From a virus: a stretch of 64,000 nucleotides of DNA. The position numbers and the translations under genes were made by a program. Positions 41,259 through 49,319 of the stretch are shown here, piece after piece. The notes beneath the pieces were generated by a model. The model saw only the letters and a program-made list of their open reading frames with translations. It did no database searches and was not told the DNA's origin. The stretch lies in the IMG/VR virus record IMGVR_UViG_3300028400_000004, positions 1 through 64,000 of that record; one strand, given 5' to 3'. Numbering within the stretch: the first letter of the stretch is position 1; each line of letters opens with the position of its first letter.

Positions 41259-41488
41259 ACCTAGACAAAAACGAAATGATAAAATTAGTCATATCATCAG
41301 TTTTTATAGCAGGGTATTTTATTGTTACTTATATGTTTTTAATAGGTAAAGTATCAGTCAAAGAGGAACTAATACCTACATTACAAATAATCATAGGTGT
41401 ACTTACTGGCGGTGTAGTGCAAGTATTAAATTATTGGATAGGATCGAGTAATGGTAGTGCGGTAAAAACTAATATGATGAAAAAATAA
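41255..41488 (+). CDS. Holin-like membrane protein, 77 aa
   Basis: Two membrane segments (LVISSVFIAGYFIVTYMFLI and a second through IIIGVLTGGVVQVLNYWI) and the tail GSSNGSAVKTNMM, an ending seen in phage membrane proteins of the two-TM type. It faces the lysis operon convergently. Holin or holin partner is inferred. Confidence 0.6.
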   Translation: MNLDKNEMIKLVISSVFIAGYFIVTYMFLIGKVSVKEELIPTLQIIIGVLTGGVVQVLNYWIGSSNGSAVKTNMMKK

Positions 41489-42271
41489 TTACACAAAGTT
41501 TCTCATTTTATTATAAGAAATAAATTGAAAATCTAATCCTTCGTCTTTATATAACATAACTACGCCAGTCCACCAGTCTCCTATACCTGCACTGTTTTTT
41601 GCATACTCTGGAATATAATCAAAATAGTTTCCAACATTTATGGCTATTTTTTGTTTATAACCATATTCTGTTTTAGTTGACATAATATCTACTCCAATCC
41701 TATGTGTGTGTCCAAATACAATATGCGTATTATAAAGTTCTAAGGCTCGTCTACAAACATACTTTCCGCTAATAGGTTGGTTAGCTCCATTCATTGGTAT
41801 ATGCGTAAAACCGACATCTTGTATATAATAAGTGTCCCGGTATCCTACAATCTTCCACCCTTTTTTTCTACAATCCAAGATATCATCTGAATCTATAATA
41901 CCTTCTATTTGCGGATTTTCATGGATGTATGAAACTAACCTATCCTCATGATTACCATAAATATAAACTTTAATAGGGTCATAGATACGTTTCTTGAGTT
42001 TCCTTTTCTTTTTATTGTAACTATCAATATAACTATCTATTATATCTAATGACTCTTTTCCACTTTCTATTTCAATCATTAATCTTTTTCCCTCTGCTAA
42101 TAATGGCTTTCCCTTATTATGCCTGCTAACTGAATCTAATGTTAAAAAATCTCCCATCAATACAATATAATCCGGCTTTTCTTTTATTATAAATTTTCCT
42201 AAAACATGGAATCTATCCTTACTGCAACCAACATCATCATGCACGTCGCCTACAACTAAAATTTTACTCAT
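41489..42271 (-). CDS. Calcineurin-like metallophosphoesterase
   Basis: 260 aa with the metal-binding series VVGDVHDD, VLMGDFLTLD, YIYGNHEDR, GFTHIP and HIVFGHTHRIG. These phage enzymes hydrolyse phosphodiesters; the substrate is unknown here. It overlaps the spanin gene by 8 bases, so it is co-transcribed with lysis genes though not obviously part of lysis. Confidence 0.9.
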   Translation of the reverse strand: MSKILVVGDVHDDVGCSKDRFHVLGKFIIKEKPDYIVLMGDFLTLDSVSRHNKGKPLLAEGKRLMIEIESGKESLDIIDSYIDSYNKKKRKLKKRIYDPIKVYIYGNHEDRLVSYIHENPQIEGIIDSDDILDCRKKGWKIVGYRDTYYIQDVGFTHIPMNGANQPISGKYVCRRALELYNTHIVFGHTHRIGVDIMSTKTEYGYKQKIAINVGNYFDYIPEYAKNSAGIGDWWTGVVMLYKDEGLDFQFISYNKMRNFV

Positions 42272-42503
42272 TCTTATACCATTCTTTTATGGTATTTAAG
42301 TTACTTATACATTGTTTCAAATCATTTTGAATATTTAGTGTATATTCTACCAAATCCCTATAAGTTGTTCCATTAAATTCTTTATATTCAATTGAATTTA
42401 TATCTGGAAATTTGACCTGCCTATCCTCATAAGACTTTACTAAAACCCTATTTGAGCAGCCTAACAACATCAGCAGGAATAGGACTATCAAGGCATTTTT
42501 CAT
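42264..42503 (-). CDS. Outer-membrane spanin lipoprotein (Rz1-like)
   Basis: A 79-aa protein with a signal peptide MKNALIVLFLLMLLGC whose LLGC lipobox places the lipidated Cys at 16. The rest is a short periplasmic helix region. It overlaps the Rz-like gene in another frame by 56 bases, the hallmark of Rz/Rz1 pairs. It is larger than typical Rz1 and not strongly proline-rich. Confidence 0.75.
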   Translation of the reverse strand: MKNALIVLFLLMLLGCSNRVLVKSYEDRQVKFPDINSIEYKEFNGTTYRDLVEYTLNIQNDLKQCISNLNTIKEWYKNE

Positions 42504-42822
42504 TTGGAATCGCCTTTAGACTTTGTAATTTGTTATCCAGTTCCTTATTTTGTTTTAATATATATTTTATTCTTTTCTCCAATAAAGCATTTCTTCTTTG
42601 AAAATCACTTTCAATATTAGATATAGTTAAAGCTAATTCTTTATTGGCTTCTTCATATAAAGCTAATGATTTTTCTGCATCTATTAATTTAGATTGTAGC
42701 CTAAAATAATTTATTATAGTAAAAACAAAAAATATAATAACAAATACCAATGCTAACTCTTTTTTATTGTTTCTTATTTTAGTTATTATATTTTTTGCTT
42801 TCAATAGTAACAATATATTCAT
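42448..42822 (-). CDS. Inner-membrane spanin (Rz-like)
   Basis: One N-terminal membrane segment (ELALVFVIIFFVFTIINYF), a periplasmic coiled coil of about 70 residues, and an ending DSPIPADVVRLLK, close to the P-x-P-x-x-V-x-x-LL tail of Rz proteins. Start 42822 overlaps the TGA of the upstream gene by 4 bases; a longer in-frame start is rejected. Confidence 0.8.
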   Translation of the reverse strand: MNILLLLKAKNIITKIRNNKKELALVFVIIFFVFTIINYFRLQSKLIDAEKSLALYEEANKELALTISNIESDFQRRNALLEKRIKYILKQNKELDNKLQSLKAIPNEKCLDSPIPADVVRLLK

Positions 42823-43121
42823 TTTATTGTTCTGATAGCATCCCAAACCACCCTAGCAATTCCAGCAGTAATCATGGTAATCAATGTTATAATCAAAATA
42901 GTAACAGACTTTTCTGATAATTTTCTCCACTTCCTTAATGTTATGAAATCAGTTTGTAACTCTTTTACATTATCAGTATCAAAGCCCAGCTTTTTTAACA
43001 CTTCGTCAACGGCTTCCTCTGCGGCTTTTTTAGCTAAAGATTCCAACTCAGGTTTGGATGCTTGAATCGATTTTTCTACAATCGTTTCAATTAAAATGAT
43101 TTGTTCTTTCTCGTTATTCAT
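42819..43121 (-). CDS. Holin-like protein with one membrane segment, 100 aa
   Basis: A soluble helical N-terminal domain (ELESLAKKAAEEAVDEVLKK), a basic stretch (FITLRKWRKLSEK) and a single C-terminal membrane helix (VTILIITLITMITAGIARVV). Proteins with this layout sit beside endolysin genes in proteobacterial phages. Its position between endolysin and spanins supports a lysis role. Confidence 0.6.
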   Translation of the reverse strand: MNNEKEQIILIETIVEKSIQASKPELESLAKKAAEEAVDEVLKKLGFDTDNVKELQTDFITLRKWRKLSEKSVTILIITLITMITAGIARVVWDAIRTIK

Positions 43122-43560
43122 TTTTGAATATTTCGTTTATTGTCACATATATTTGTTTATTATTTTTATTAATACCAGCCCAAGCGGCGGGCTTTCCAAT
43201 TACCTTATCTTCCCTTACATCTAAATGAAGACCAGGATAAGGTTTCCAATCAGGATAAACACCAATACCAGTAAATCCTAAACTTCTTGCTAGTATAAAC
43301 GCTTGCTTCAATTGGGGAATACTTAATCCTACGCCATTTTCATTTACAGGCATAATATCTATAGCATTAACTTTTCCCCATTTATTTATATTGTGCTGTG
43401 ATTCTGAATTATCATTTCTTCCTATAGCACCTTCTGCTGGACTTATAATTATTCGTTTATGTAAGTGCATCCTATAAATATCTAATAACTTTAATAATAT
43501 TGGATTTATTTGCTCATACCACCCTCTAAACTCCTCCTCTATAAAATATCTAAGTTTCAT
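43114..43560 (-). CDS. Endolysin, peptidase M15-like
   Basis: A 148-aa protein with IISPAEGAIGRNDNSESQHN followed by INKWGKVNAIDIMP, then GIGVYPDWKPYPGLHLDVR. The S-x-H ... D ... H-x-D spacing matches M15 D-Ala-D-Ala/L-Ala-D-Glu peptidases used as phage lysins. No signal peptide, so holin is needed for release. Overlaps the holin-like gene by 8 bases. Confidence 0.8.
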   Translation of the reverse strand: MKLRYFIEEEFRGWYEQINPILLKLLDIYRMHLHKRIIISPAEGAIGRNDNSESQHNINKWGKVNAIDIMPVNENGVGLSIPQLKQAFILARSLGFTGIGVYPDWKPYPGLHLDVREDKVIGKPAAWAGINKNNKQIYVTINEIFKNE

Positions 43561-43793
43561 AGTTCCATGCCTGCAAATCTATATCTTACAGGCCAGTTAT
43601 CCCACAACTTGTATAAAAAGCAATCATCTGGATGATATATTTTTGGTGTTTTTATTTTTACTTCTTTAACGCTTATAAGTATCATATCTTCTAATGGATT
43701 AGAAAAATCAACCAACATACCTGCCAACGGACCGTCTATCAAAATAGCTTTTCTCATTTTTATAATATTAGCAATATCTAATTTATTTGACAT
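43557..43793 (-). CDS. Hypothetical protein, 78 aa
   Basis: It contains MRKAILIDGPLAGMLVDFSN and ends NWPVRYRFAGMEL. Small phage proteins with a DGPLAG motif near virion genes are known without function. It overlaps both neighbours (11 and 4 bases). An internal ATG at 43757 is a possible alternative start. Confidence 0.55.
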   Translation of the reverse strand: MSNKLDIANIIKMRKAILIDGPLAGMLVDFSNPLEDMILISVKEVKIKTPKIYHPDDCFLYKLWDNWPVRYRFAGMEL

Positions 43794-44088
43794 GTAAATT
43801 CACTATTTCAGAAAGAAGCTCATCATCTGTCGTTGGTGCTATAATTTCTATCTTATAAAACCCTTTAGACATTCCGTTACTCAAAATAATTTGTACTTTT
43901 GTTTGATCACTAGACAAAGTAGGATTACCAACAATGGCACTTGAAGTTATATCTGTACCAGTATCGTCAAATACTTTAACAGATAAATTTCCTTTATTAT
44001 TAGAAGTAGTTAAATTTTCATTAACATTAAGTGGCCATGTGGAAAAATCTACTTCAAACAAGAAAAGATCATTTATTAATTTCCACAT
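43783..44088 (-). CDS. Putative virion-associated beta protein, 101 aa
   Basis: MWKLINDLFLFEVDFSTWPL opens an Ig-like beta pattern (LSVKVFDDTGTDITSSAI; KVQIILSNGMSKGFYKIEII). Position among virion-type genes suggests a structural or fibre accessory role. Start 44088 has AGGTG upstream. Confidence 0.5.
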   Translation of the reverse strand: MWKLINDLFLFEVDFSTWPLNVNENLTTSNNKGNLSVKVFDDTGTDITSSAIVGNPTLSSDQTKVQIILSNGMSKGFYKIEIIAPTTDDELLSEIVNLHVK

Positions 44089-44099
44089 GGCCACACCTA

Positions 44100-44576
44100 T
44101 TATGCGTACTCAACATTCAAAGTGGCTTGGTCATTTGCCAAGTTAGTAGCACCTGCATTGACAATACGTTTTACCCAAACTCTGACATAACTACCAGCAG
44201 CTACATCAGGCAAGGATAACTTAGTCGTAGCATTGTAATGACCAAAAGTAATTCCAGTAGGTGCAGTGCTTTCGTCTGCAATTGAAAGGGTACTTCCTAC
44301 TGAATCTGGCCCCAAATCAAGTTGGGTATCTACGCTAGTAGTTTCTGGGTCAACATAAATACTAATTGCAGTAGCAGTAGCATCTCCAGAATTATAAATA
44401 TCAATGGCACGATATTCTGTATCACCTGCACTTGCTTCAGCGGGGGAAACATCATCAAAAAGATTGTTAAGCGCAGTAGTGCTTAATTGTACGCTAGAAG
44501 AAGTACCGCCCAAGGAAAGATTGGGGTCTGAATTAGAAGCCCCGCCAGTATAACGAAATTCTAGGACAGCAGCCAT
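44100..44576 (-). CDS. Putative virion surface protein, 158 aa
   Basis: A Ser/Thr/Ala/Gly-rich beta protein (MAAVLEFRYTGGASNSDPNL; YVRVWVKRIVNAGATNLAND) with elevated GC codon use, similar to that of the capsid and tail tube genes, suggesting high expression. No signal peptide. It resembles small phage structural proteins encoded next to fibres; the exact role is unknown. Confidence 0.6.
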   Translation of the reverse strand: MAAVLEFRYTGGASNSDPNLSLGGTSSSVQLSTTALNNLFDDVSPAEASAGDTEYRAIDIYNSGDATATAISIYVDPETTSVDTQLDLGPDSVGSTLSIADESTAPTGITFGHYNATTKLSLPDVAAGSYVRVWVKRIVNAGATNLANDQATLNVEYA

Positions 44577-44649
44577 TTATTTATTACCTCTTAATTGTAT
44601 ATTTTTGTTTATTTTATGTCACTAAAAAACTACAACAAAATAAAAGTAT

Positions 44650-45954
44650 TTATGATCGTTGTTTTGCATAAAAAATTCTATCCCTAGTTTTACTAAAAAT
44701 CAATCTTTCTCTCGTTGAAGCGTTTATAGTAACCGCAGGTTTCAATTCTAATATACCTAGCTTCCAAGCAGTTACTAATAAAGTATTCTTAAATACTTTC
44801 CAGGCTATGTTTTTTGTAATCAATGATTTTATATTCCAAGACAAACTTGCTACTTTATTTGTTAATATATTCCAAGATGTTGTATTTTTTATTTTATTAA
44901 ATACCTTCCAATAAGATAAAGCTGTTTTTATTGTAAGTATATTCCAAGACACTTCATTATAAAAAGTATTTAAAAGTCTCCAAGCAGTAGTTTGTGTTAT
45001 TTTTGTTTTTACATTCCAACTAGAATTAGAATTATTTGATATTAGTATTTTCCAAGATGTATCTAAAGAATTATCAGTCTTTATATGCCAAGCAGTGTTT
45101 GCTGAAGATGTATTAAATATTTTCCAAGCAGTGTTTATAGAGACTAACCCAGAAGTAAGTATTCTCCAAGCAGTATCAACAGGCTTCTTTATAAATACTT
45201 TCCAAGCAGTGTTATTTGTTATTATATTTTTAATGTTCCAAGCAGTTACTAATGTTTTAGCAATAAAAACATTCCATGAAGTATTAATGTAACTTCTATT
45301 TTTTATGTACCAAGAAGTTAATACATTTTTTATGGTTCTAATGTTATAAGAGGTGTTTCTGCTAAATTTTGTTTTTATGTTATAAGATATATCTATTAGC
45401 TTATTCCCTAATAAGTTCCATGAAGTGCTTGTGTTTAATCTACTTAATAAATTCCATGATGTTTGTTTAACATTTTTAGTTAAAATATTCCAAGCAGTAT
45501 TAATGCTAGAAATAGCAGTAGTTAATATTCTCCAAGAAGTATCTTGCGATTTCTTCGTAAATATTTTCCAAGAAGTATTGTAATTATTTAAGGTTTGTAT
45601 ATTCCATGAAGAATTAATACTATTTAATGTTTGTATATTCCAAGACGTATTACTGTCAACAAAGTTTAATATATTCCAAGAAGTATTATTAACATTTACA
45701 TTTTTAATATTGTATGAGATGCTAACATTATCTATAGTTTTGAGAAGCCATCCAATATCAGTTTTGTTTGATGATAATATATTCCAAGAAGTTGCTTTTG
45801 AATATAATGTAAATAATTTCCATGATGTAACAGTCGTTAATAAATTATAAATCGAGCTTGGTTGTTCAGTTAATGGCCCTAAAAATGGCCTTATTTTCCA
45901 TATACCAGAATTTGAATCTGTCCAAGGTCCCCAAGTATCTAAACGCCAAGCCAT
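44650..45954 (-). CDS. Twelve-residue Trp-repeat protein, 434 aa
   Basis: Residues about 40-400 consist of some 29 tandem repeats, nearly all exactly 12 residues long, with consensus T-S/A-W-N/K-I-L/K-x5-N (for example TSWNILNFVDSN, TSWNIQTLNSIN, TAWKVFIKKPVD). Three repeats have 14 residues. Regular Trp and Ile spacing predicts a beta-solenoid or stacked-strand rod. The non-repeat N-terminus (MAWRLDTWGPWTDSNSGIW) and C-terminus (NASTRERLIFSKTRDRIF) could be attachment and tip. It lies beside the beta-helix gene, so a fibre or surface rod is inferred. Confidence 0.8.
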   Translation of the reverse strand: MAWRLDTWGPWTDSNSGIWKIRPFLGPLTEQPSSIYNLLTTVTSWKLFTLYSKATSWNILSSNKTDIGWLLKTIDNVSISYNIKNVNVNNTSWNILNFVDSNTSWNIQTLNSINSSWNIQTLNNYNTSWKIFTKKSQDTSWRILTTAISSINTAWNILTKNVKQTSWNLLSRLNTSTSWNLLGNKLIDISYNIKTKFSRNTSYNIRTIKNVLTSWYIKNRSYINTSWNVFIAKTLVTAWNIKNIITNNTAWKVFIKKPVDTAWRILTSGLVSINTAWKIFNTSSANTAWHIKTDNSLDTSWKILISNNSNSSWNVKTKITQTTAWRLLNTFYNEVSWNILTIKTALSYWKVFNKIKNTTSWNILTNKVASLSWNIKSLITKNIAWKVFKNTLLVTAWKLGILELKPAVTINASTRERLIFSKTRDRIFYAKQRS

Positions 45955-47240
45955 TAAATCACCTCAACGGCTGGGTCAACATAAACTGTGATATTAGGTG
46001 AGGCTACATGAAAAACAATTTCTGCATGGGCATCTCCTGCTACATCGGCTGGGATGGAAATATCAATATATTGTGCATTTGGCGTTGTTAGTCCAGTCCA
46101 AGAACTCGTTGTATCTATGGGTAATGTTGTCCCTGCGATATGCGGAGAAACTGGATGCGTCTCAACAACAACTCCAAGACCAGTAGAAGGTTTGCGATAT
46201 TTGGCGACTGCCCAAATATCTTGATCCGTTAAAGTCGCACCACCATCTTGAGAAAAATAAATGCGAAGCGTTTTCGCAGTAGATAAGTCAAGAATTTTGC
46301 GATCGATAGGAATAGCAAAACTTTTAACACCAGTCTTAGTTACTGATGTAGTAGCTATTGTAATTGATATTGGTGAACCACCTACAACAGCACCACCAGA
46401 ACGGTAAACAGCGGTCGTAATACTTGCCATACCTTCTGCCCAAACCACATCATAACTTCCAGAAGCATTACTATATAAAACTTCACATCCAGATAGAAAA
46501 TCAGCGCCAGGACTTGTGGTTGAGAATAAAGATACTCCATTAGGTATTGGAGTATTTCTAACGATAAGTTTTCCATTACGGGACGCATTAATTAAAGCAC
46601 CAGACGTCATTGATGAAATATCTAAACCATCTATAACAATATGACCGCCATAAGGCGCAATTACACCATCAGTTCCAGGATCAGTAGTTATAGTACACCC
46701 AATAATTTCAGCATTTGCTTCTCCCAAACATAAAATTCTATATCCAGAAGCAGGTAAAATATCACAATTTATAATACGAATCCTGGTTGAGTAGGCAGTA
46801 GAAGTATTTTGCCTTCCAACTATTTTTATATCTGTATTATTTGTTGAAATTTGACAATCATGCAAAAAAATGTCGCAATTTGAATTTGTAGAACCAACAT
46901 TCATCCAATATCCAGTAGTATTATTATGTATTACTAAACCATAAGCTGCCGCAGCACCATTAACATTCTGTCCACTGTATTTCCTAAACCCAGCCCCTCG
47001 CAGATAAGTCTCATCTCCATTGCCTGTACCTGTGGCCCAATCAACTGAAATGATTTCAATTGGAGGACCATTCAATGGATCTGGGCCACTAACTATCTCA
47101 CTTGTACTATGTGCAGAATCAACCAAAATTCTATCACCATTAGTAAAAGGAATAGCTCCTAAAGTAGCATAAGGCAATGCCTTAGTTCCGTCTGCCGTAG
47201 CATCATCTCCATTAACACTAGACAAGTAATACAAAGCCAT
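45954..47240 (-). CDS. Beta-helix tail spike/fibre-like protein, 428 aa
   Basis: The opening MALYYLSSVNGDDATADGTK and following DGTKALPYATLGAI match phage spike proteins that begin with a G-x-D-A-x-x-G-T-x-x-x-P-xxT pattern. A pectate-lyase-like right-handed helix follows (IRIINCDILPASGYRILCLG; AEIIGCTITT; HIVIDGLDISS), then a beta-sandwich tail. No catalytic site is identified. It overlaps both neighbours by one base, forming a virion-protein operon. Confidence 0.75.
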   Translation of the reverse strand: MALYYLSSVNGDDATADGTKALPYATLGAIPFTNGDRILVDSAHSTSEIVSGPDPLNGPPIEIISVDWATGTGNGDETYLRGAGFRKYSGQNVNGAAAAYGLVIHNNTTGYWMNVGSTNSNCDIFLHDCQISTNNTDIKIVGRQNTSTAYSTRIRIINCDILPASGYRILCLGEANAEIIGCTITTDPGTDGVIAPYGGHIVIDGLDISSMTSGALINASRNGKLIVRNTPIPNGVSLFSTTSPGADFLSGCEVLYSNASGSYDVVWAEGMASITTAVYRSGGAVVGGSPISITIATTSVTKTGVKSFAIPIDRKILDLSTAKTLRIYFSQDGGATLTDQDIWAVAKYRKPSTGLGVVVETHPVSPHIAGTTLPIDTTSSWTGLTTPNAQYIDISIPADVAGDAHAEIVFHVASPNITVYVDPAVEVI

Positions 47241-47767
47241 TAAAAGTTCCCTCCAGCTTGTTGCATCAAAAGTGATGCTTGAATCGCAGCAGACGCTTTA
47301 TCTCTCAATGCTTGTATACCTACAGAATCCAATCCTGTAATAGCCATTAATTCATTATCTGTAAGAGACTGTACAAGCCTTGCACCAATTATCTTATCTT
47401 TAGGGTCTATTGACATAGTTAACTCGTTAAATATACGACCTGCTAATTCTGCATATGTCAAGTGTTCGGTTCCTATAGTATTTCCTAAAGAGTCCCGTAA
47501 GGGGTTATCTCCCCTACGCAACGCATCTAAAACTTTTAATGTTTCTTGTTCCTGTTTTAATTTAATTTTATTTATAGCAGCTTTATTTATTAAATAATTT
47601 ACTTTAGCAGAACTCCATAAATTTGCATTTTTCGGAGCTACTATACGTTCTTTAAGCGTTTGTCCTGTAGCTACATCTTCCATTGAAAACTCTATAATAA
47701 CACCACTATTAGTAGGTATAGTTTTTATTATATTTATGTTTCCTATTAATGAAGAAGCTGGCGGCAT
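47240..47767 (-). CDS. Hypothetical protein, 175 aa, upstream of the spike gene
   Basis: N-terminal beta strands (GNINIIKTIPTNSGVIIEFS) followed by helices, including a possible helix-hairpin-helix-like ITGLDSVGIQALRDKA. Position directly before the spike gene and one-base overlap suggest a structural or adaptor role. No family recognised. Confidence 0.55.
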   Translation of the reverse strand: MPPASSLIGNINIIKTIPTNSGVIIEFSMEDVATGQTLKERIVAPKNANLWSSAKVNYLINKAAINKIKLKQEQETLKVLDALRRGDNPLRDSLGNTIGTEHLTYAELAGRIFNELTMSIDPKDKIIGARLVQSLTDNELMAITGLDSVGIQALRDKASAAIQASLLMQQAGGNF

Positions 47768-47785
47768 TTTTTTATTATTTATTTA

Positions 47786-48025
47786 TTATTTATTAGAAAC
47801 TATAAGTACACCGACAGACCCAGTTGATGGGTCTTCACAAGTTAAATTTACTTGTACTTGTCTGCAAGCCTCTGGATCATATACATCGTTACTAGCAAGA
47901 CAATACTCTCTTAAATTAGCAATTTCATCACCATCTAAACAAACCATAACTTGAATCCCTTTATCTCCGTAGGCACATCCTACTAATAGCACAAATAAAA
48001 ACACTAAAATAATTTTATTTATCAT
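47786..48025 (-). CDS. Lipoprotein, 79 aa
   Basis: The signal peptide MINKIILVFLFVLLVGC has a LVGC lipobox (Cys 17). The mature part has four more Cys (MVCLDGD, EYCLAS, EACRQ, LTCEDP), compatible with two disulfides in the periplasm. Small Cys-rich phage lipoproteins can act in superinfection exclusion or lysis; no direct evidence here. Confidence 0.65.
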   Translation of the reverse strand: MINKIILVFLFVLLVGCAYGDKGIQVMVCLDGDEIANLREYCLASNDVYDPEACRQVQVNLTCEDPSTGSVGVLIVSNK

Positions 48026-48035
48026 TACAATACCC

Positions 48036-48230
48036 TCATAAAATACTATTTAAGTAGTCTATAAATTCTACTGAAAACTCATTCTCAACCAAATCCATTG
48101 CTACTTTTGCAATCTGTTCTAATTTTTCATTCTCAAAATCTGATTTAATTAATACTTTATTAATAAGATAAAAAAGTTCTGTAGAATTTAATGATAATAA
48201 ATAATCTTCAATTTCTGTATATTTATTCAT
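48036..48230 (-). CDS. Hypothetical protein, 64 aa
   Basis: An acidic helical protein, MNKYTEIEDYLLSLNSTELF to EFIDYLNSIL. First gene of the long minus operon, behind the promoter at 48264-48293. No family. Confidence 0.5.
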   Translation of the reverse strand: MNKYTEIEDYLLSLNSTELFYLINKVLIKSDFENEKLEQIAKVAMDLVENEFSVEFIDYLNSIL

Positions 48231-48263
48231 ATAACCACACCTAATATAAAACTCAAATTTTAG

Positions 48264-48293
48264 TTAATAAAGAAAACTTATCATATATGTCAA
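48264..48293 (-). promoter_or_regulatory. Promoter of the lysis/virion minus operon
   Basis: Minus strand TTGACA (48288-48293), 18 bases, TATTAA (48264-48269), 34 bases before the first start codon. Confidence 0.55.
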
Positions 48294-48337
48294 GACAATT
48301 CAAGAAAGGAGAAGTTGATACTGATGCTTGTAAATGA

Positions 48338-48358
48338 AAATGAGAATCATTCTCATTT
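48338..48358. promoter_or_regulatory. Perfect 21-bp palindrome, Fur-box-like or terminator
   Basis: AAATGAGAAT-C-ATTCTCATTT. The core TGAGAATCATTCTCA fits the Fur 7-1-7 pattern closely. On the minus strand it would form a 9-bp hairpin followed by TCATTT, so it could instead end a transcript coming from the noncoding locus. Confidence 0.35.
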
Positions 48359-48461
48359 GGCGGCATAAAAATAAACACCAAGCCACTTTTCAATTACTAC
48401 TATACTTGCAAAATGCCAATGCTTATTTATTAAGCAAGGGCAATCTTGCCTTTAATCCTGC

Positions 48462-49027
48462 AAGGAGACCACCACCTCTGGTATCTAAAAATTAAATATA
48501 TAAATATAAACGTTAGATTCGTCCTACTTCGTAGGACTCATCTTGTAACAAAATATAAATATAAAAATTACCTACAAGGAGAATCTACCTACTTAATTAC
48601 TTTTAATTATTTAATATATTGTAACGCTAGATTCGTATCACTTCGTGATACTCATCTTTTAGCTAAAACAAATTATTATAATTTAATACAAGGAGAACTT
48701 AACCACTATTTTCTTATTTATTTCTTATTTAATTAGTATTGTTATCCTCGTATCACTTCGTGATACTCGTCTAGTAACTTTACTATAAAATAAAATTTAA
48801 TTTTTTCCTACAAGGAGATTCTATCCTCTATTAATTTTCTTACTTTGGTTTTAATACCTAGTATTGTTAGATTCGTCCTACTTCGTAGGACTCATCTTGT
48901 AACTATTACTAATTTATTAAAATTAAAATAATTTATTTTCCTATAAGGAGATACATACACTTAGAAATTTTAAATTAAATTTTATTATTTTATATAGAAT
49001 TGTTATCCTCGCACTACTTCGTAGTGC
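48462..49027. repeat. Five-unit array: AAGGAG element plus conserved hairpin
   Basis: AAGGAG occurs at 48462, 48576, 48690, 48812 and 48945, each followed 59 to 66 bases later by a 7-bp hairpin with a TTC loop (48521-48537, 48635-48651, 48750-48766, 48875-48891, 49011-49027). Stem arms change in a compensated way (GTCCTAC/GTAGGAC, GTATCAC/GTGATAC, GCACTAC/GTAGTGC) while flanks stay conserved. No start codon follows any AAGGAG. On the minus strand the hairpins read as GA[stem]GA, a tandem-GA motif with GAA loops. Confidence 0.8.
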
Positions 49028-49139
49028 TCGTCTAGTAACTTTTCTAATAAAATCAATAACTTATGGTTTTGAGTTTACTCAAACTCAAGACACACTTATC
49101 CTTAAATCCCTTTAACTCTGGCCACGTAGCCATTTTATT

Positions 49140-49310
49140 TCTTTATTTAACTTCTTTATTCTTTTAATTTCTTTATTTTCTTATTTTTTCTTAATTTCTT
49201 TATTTAATCCTTTATTTTTAATTCTTTTAATTCTATCTTTTTAGATACTTCTTATTTAATTCTTTATATTTGATTCTTTTAATTTCTTTATTTTATTTTT
49301 TTTATCATAT
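49140..49310. repeat. Low-complexity T-rich repeats
   Basis: Degenerate copies of TTTAATTTCTTTATT fill about 170 bases, making a strong pyrimidine/purine strand bias. No gene is visible. Confidence 0.7.
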
Positions 49311-49319
49311 GTCACTCCG

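Noticed and set aside
48324-48368. A 14-codon leader peptide behind AAGGAG (48306-48311)
   Set aside because: Spacing to the ATG is long and its codons are dictated by the palindrome; too weak to annotate.
48446-48736. A 96-codon open frame across the hairpin array
   Set aside because: It is AT-rich, has no ribosome site at the start, and its sequence is explained by the repeat units.
48462-49027. CRISPR-like array
   Set aside because: The repeats are hairpins with varying arms, spacing drifts from 114 to 136 bases, spacers are low-complexity, and no cas gene is present.
48510-49030. Integron attC sites or hammerhead ribozymes, suggested by GTTA...TAAC flanks and GATGAG[stem]CGAA on the minus strand
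   Set aside because: attC orientation and core spacing do not fit, and the hammerhead CUGAUGA and GAAA cores are incomplete.
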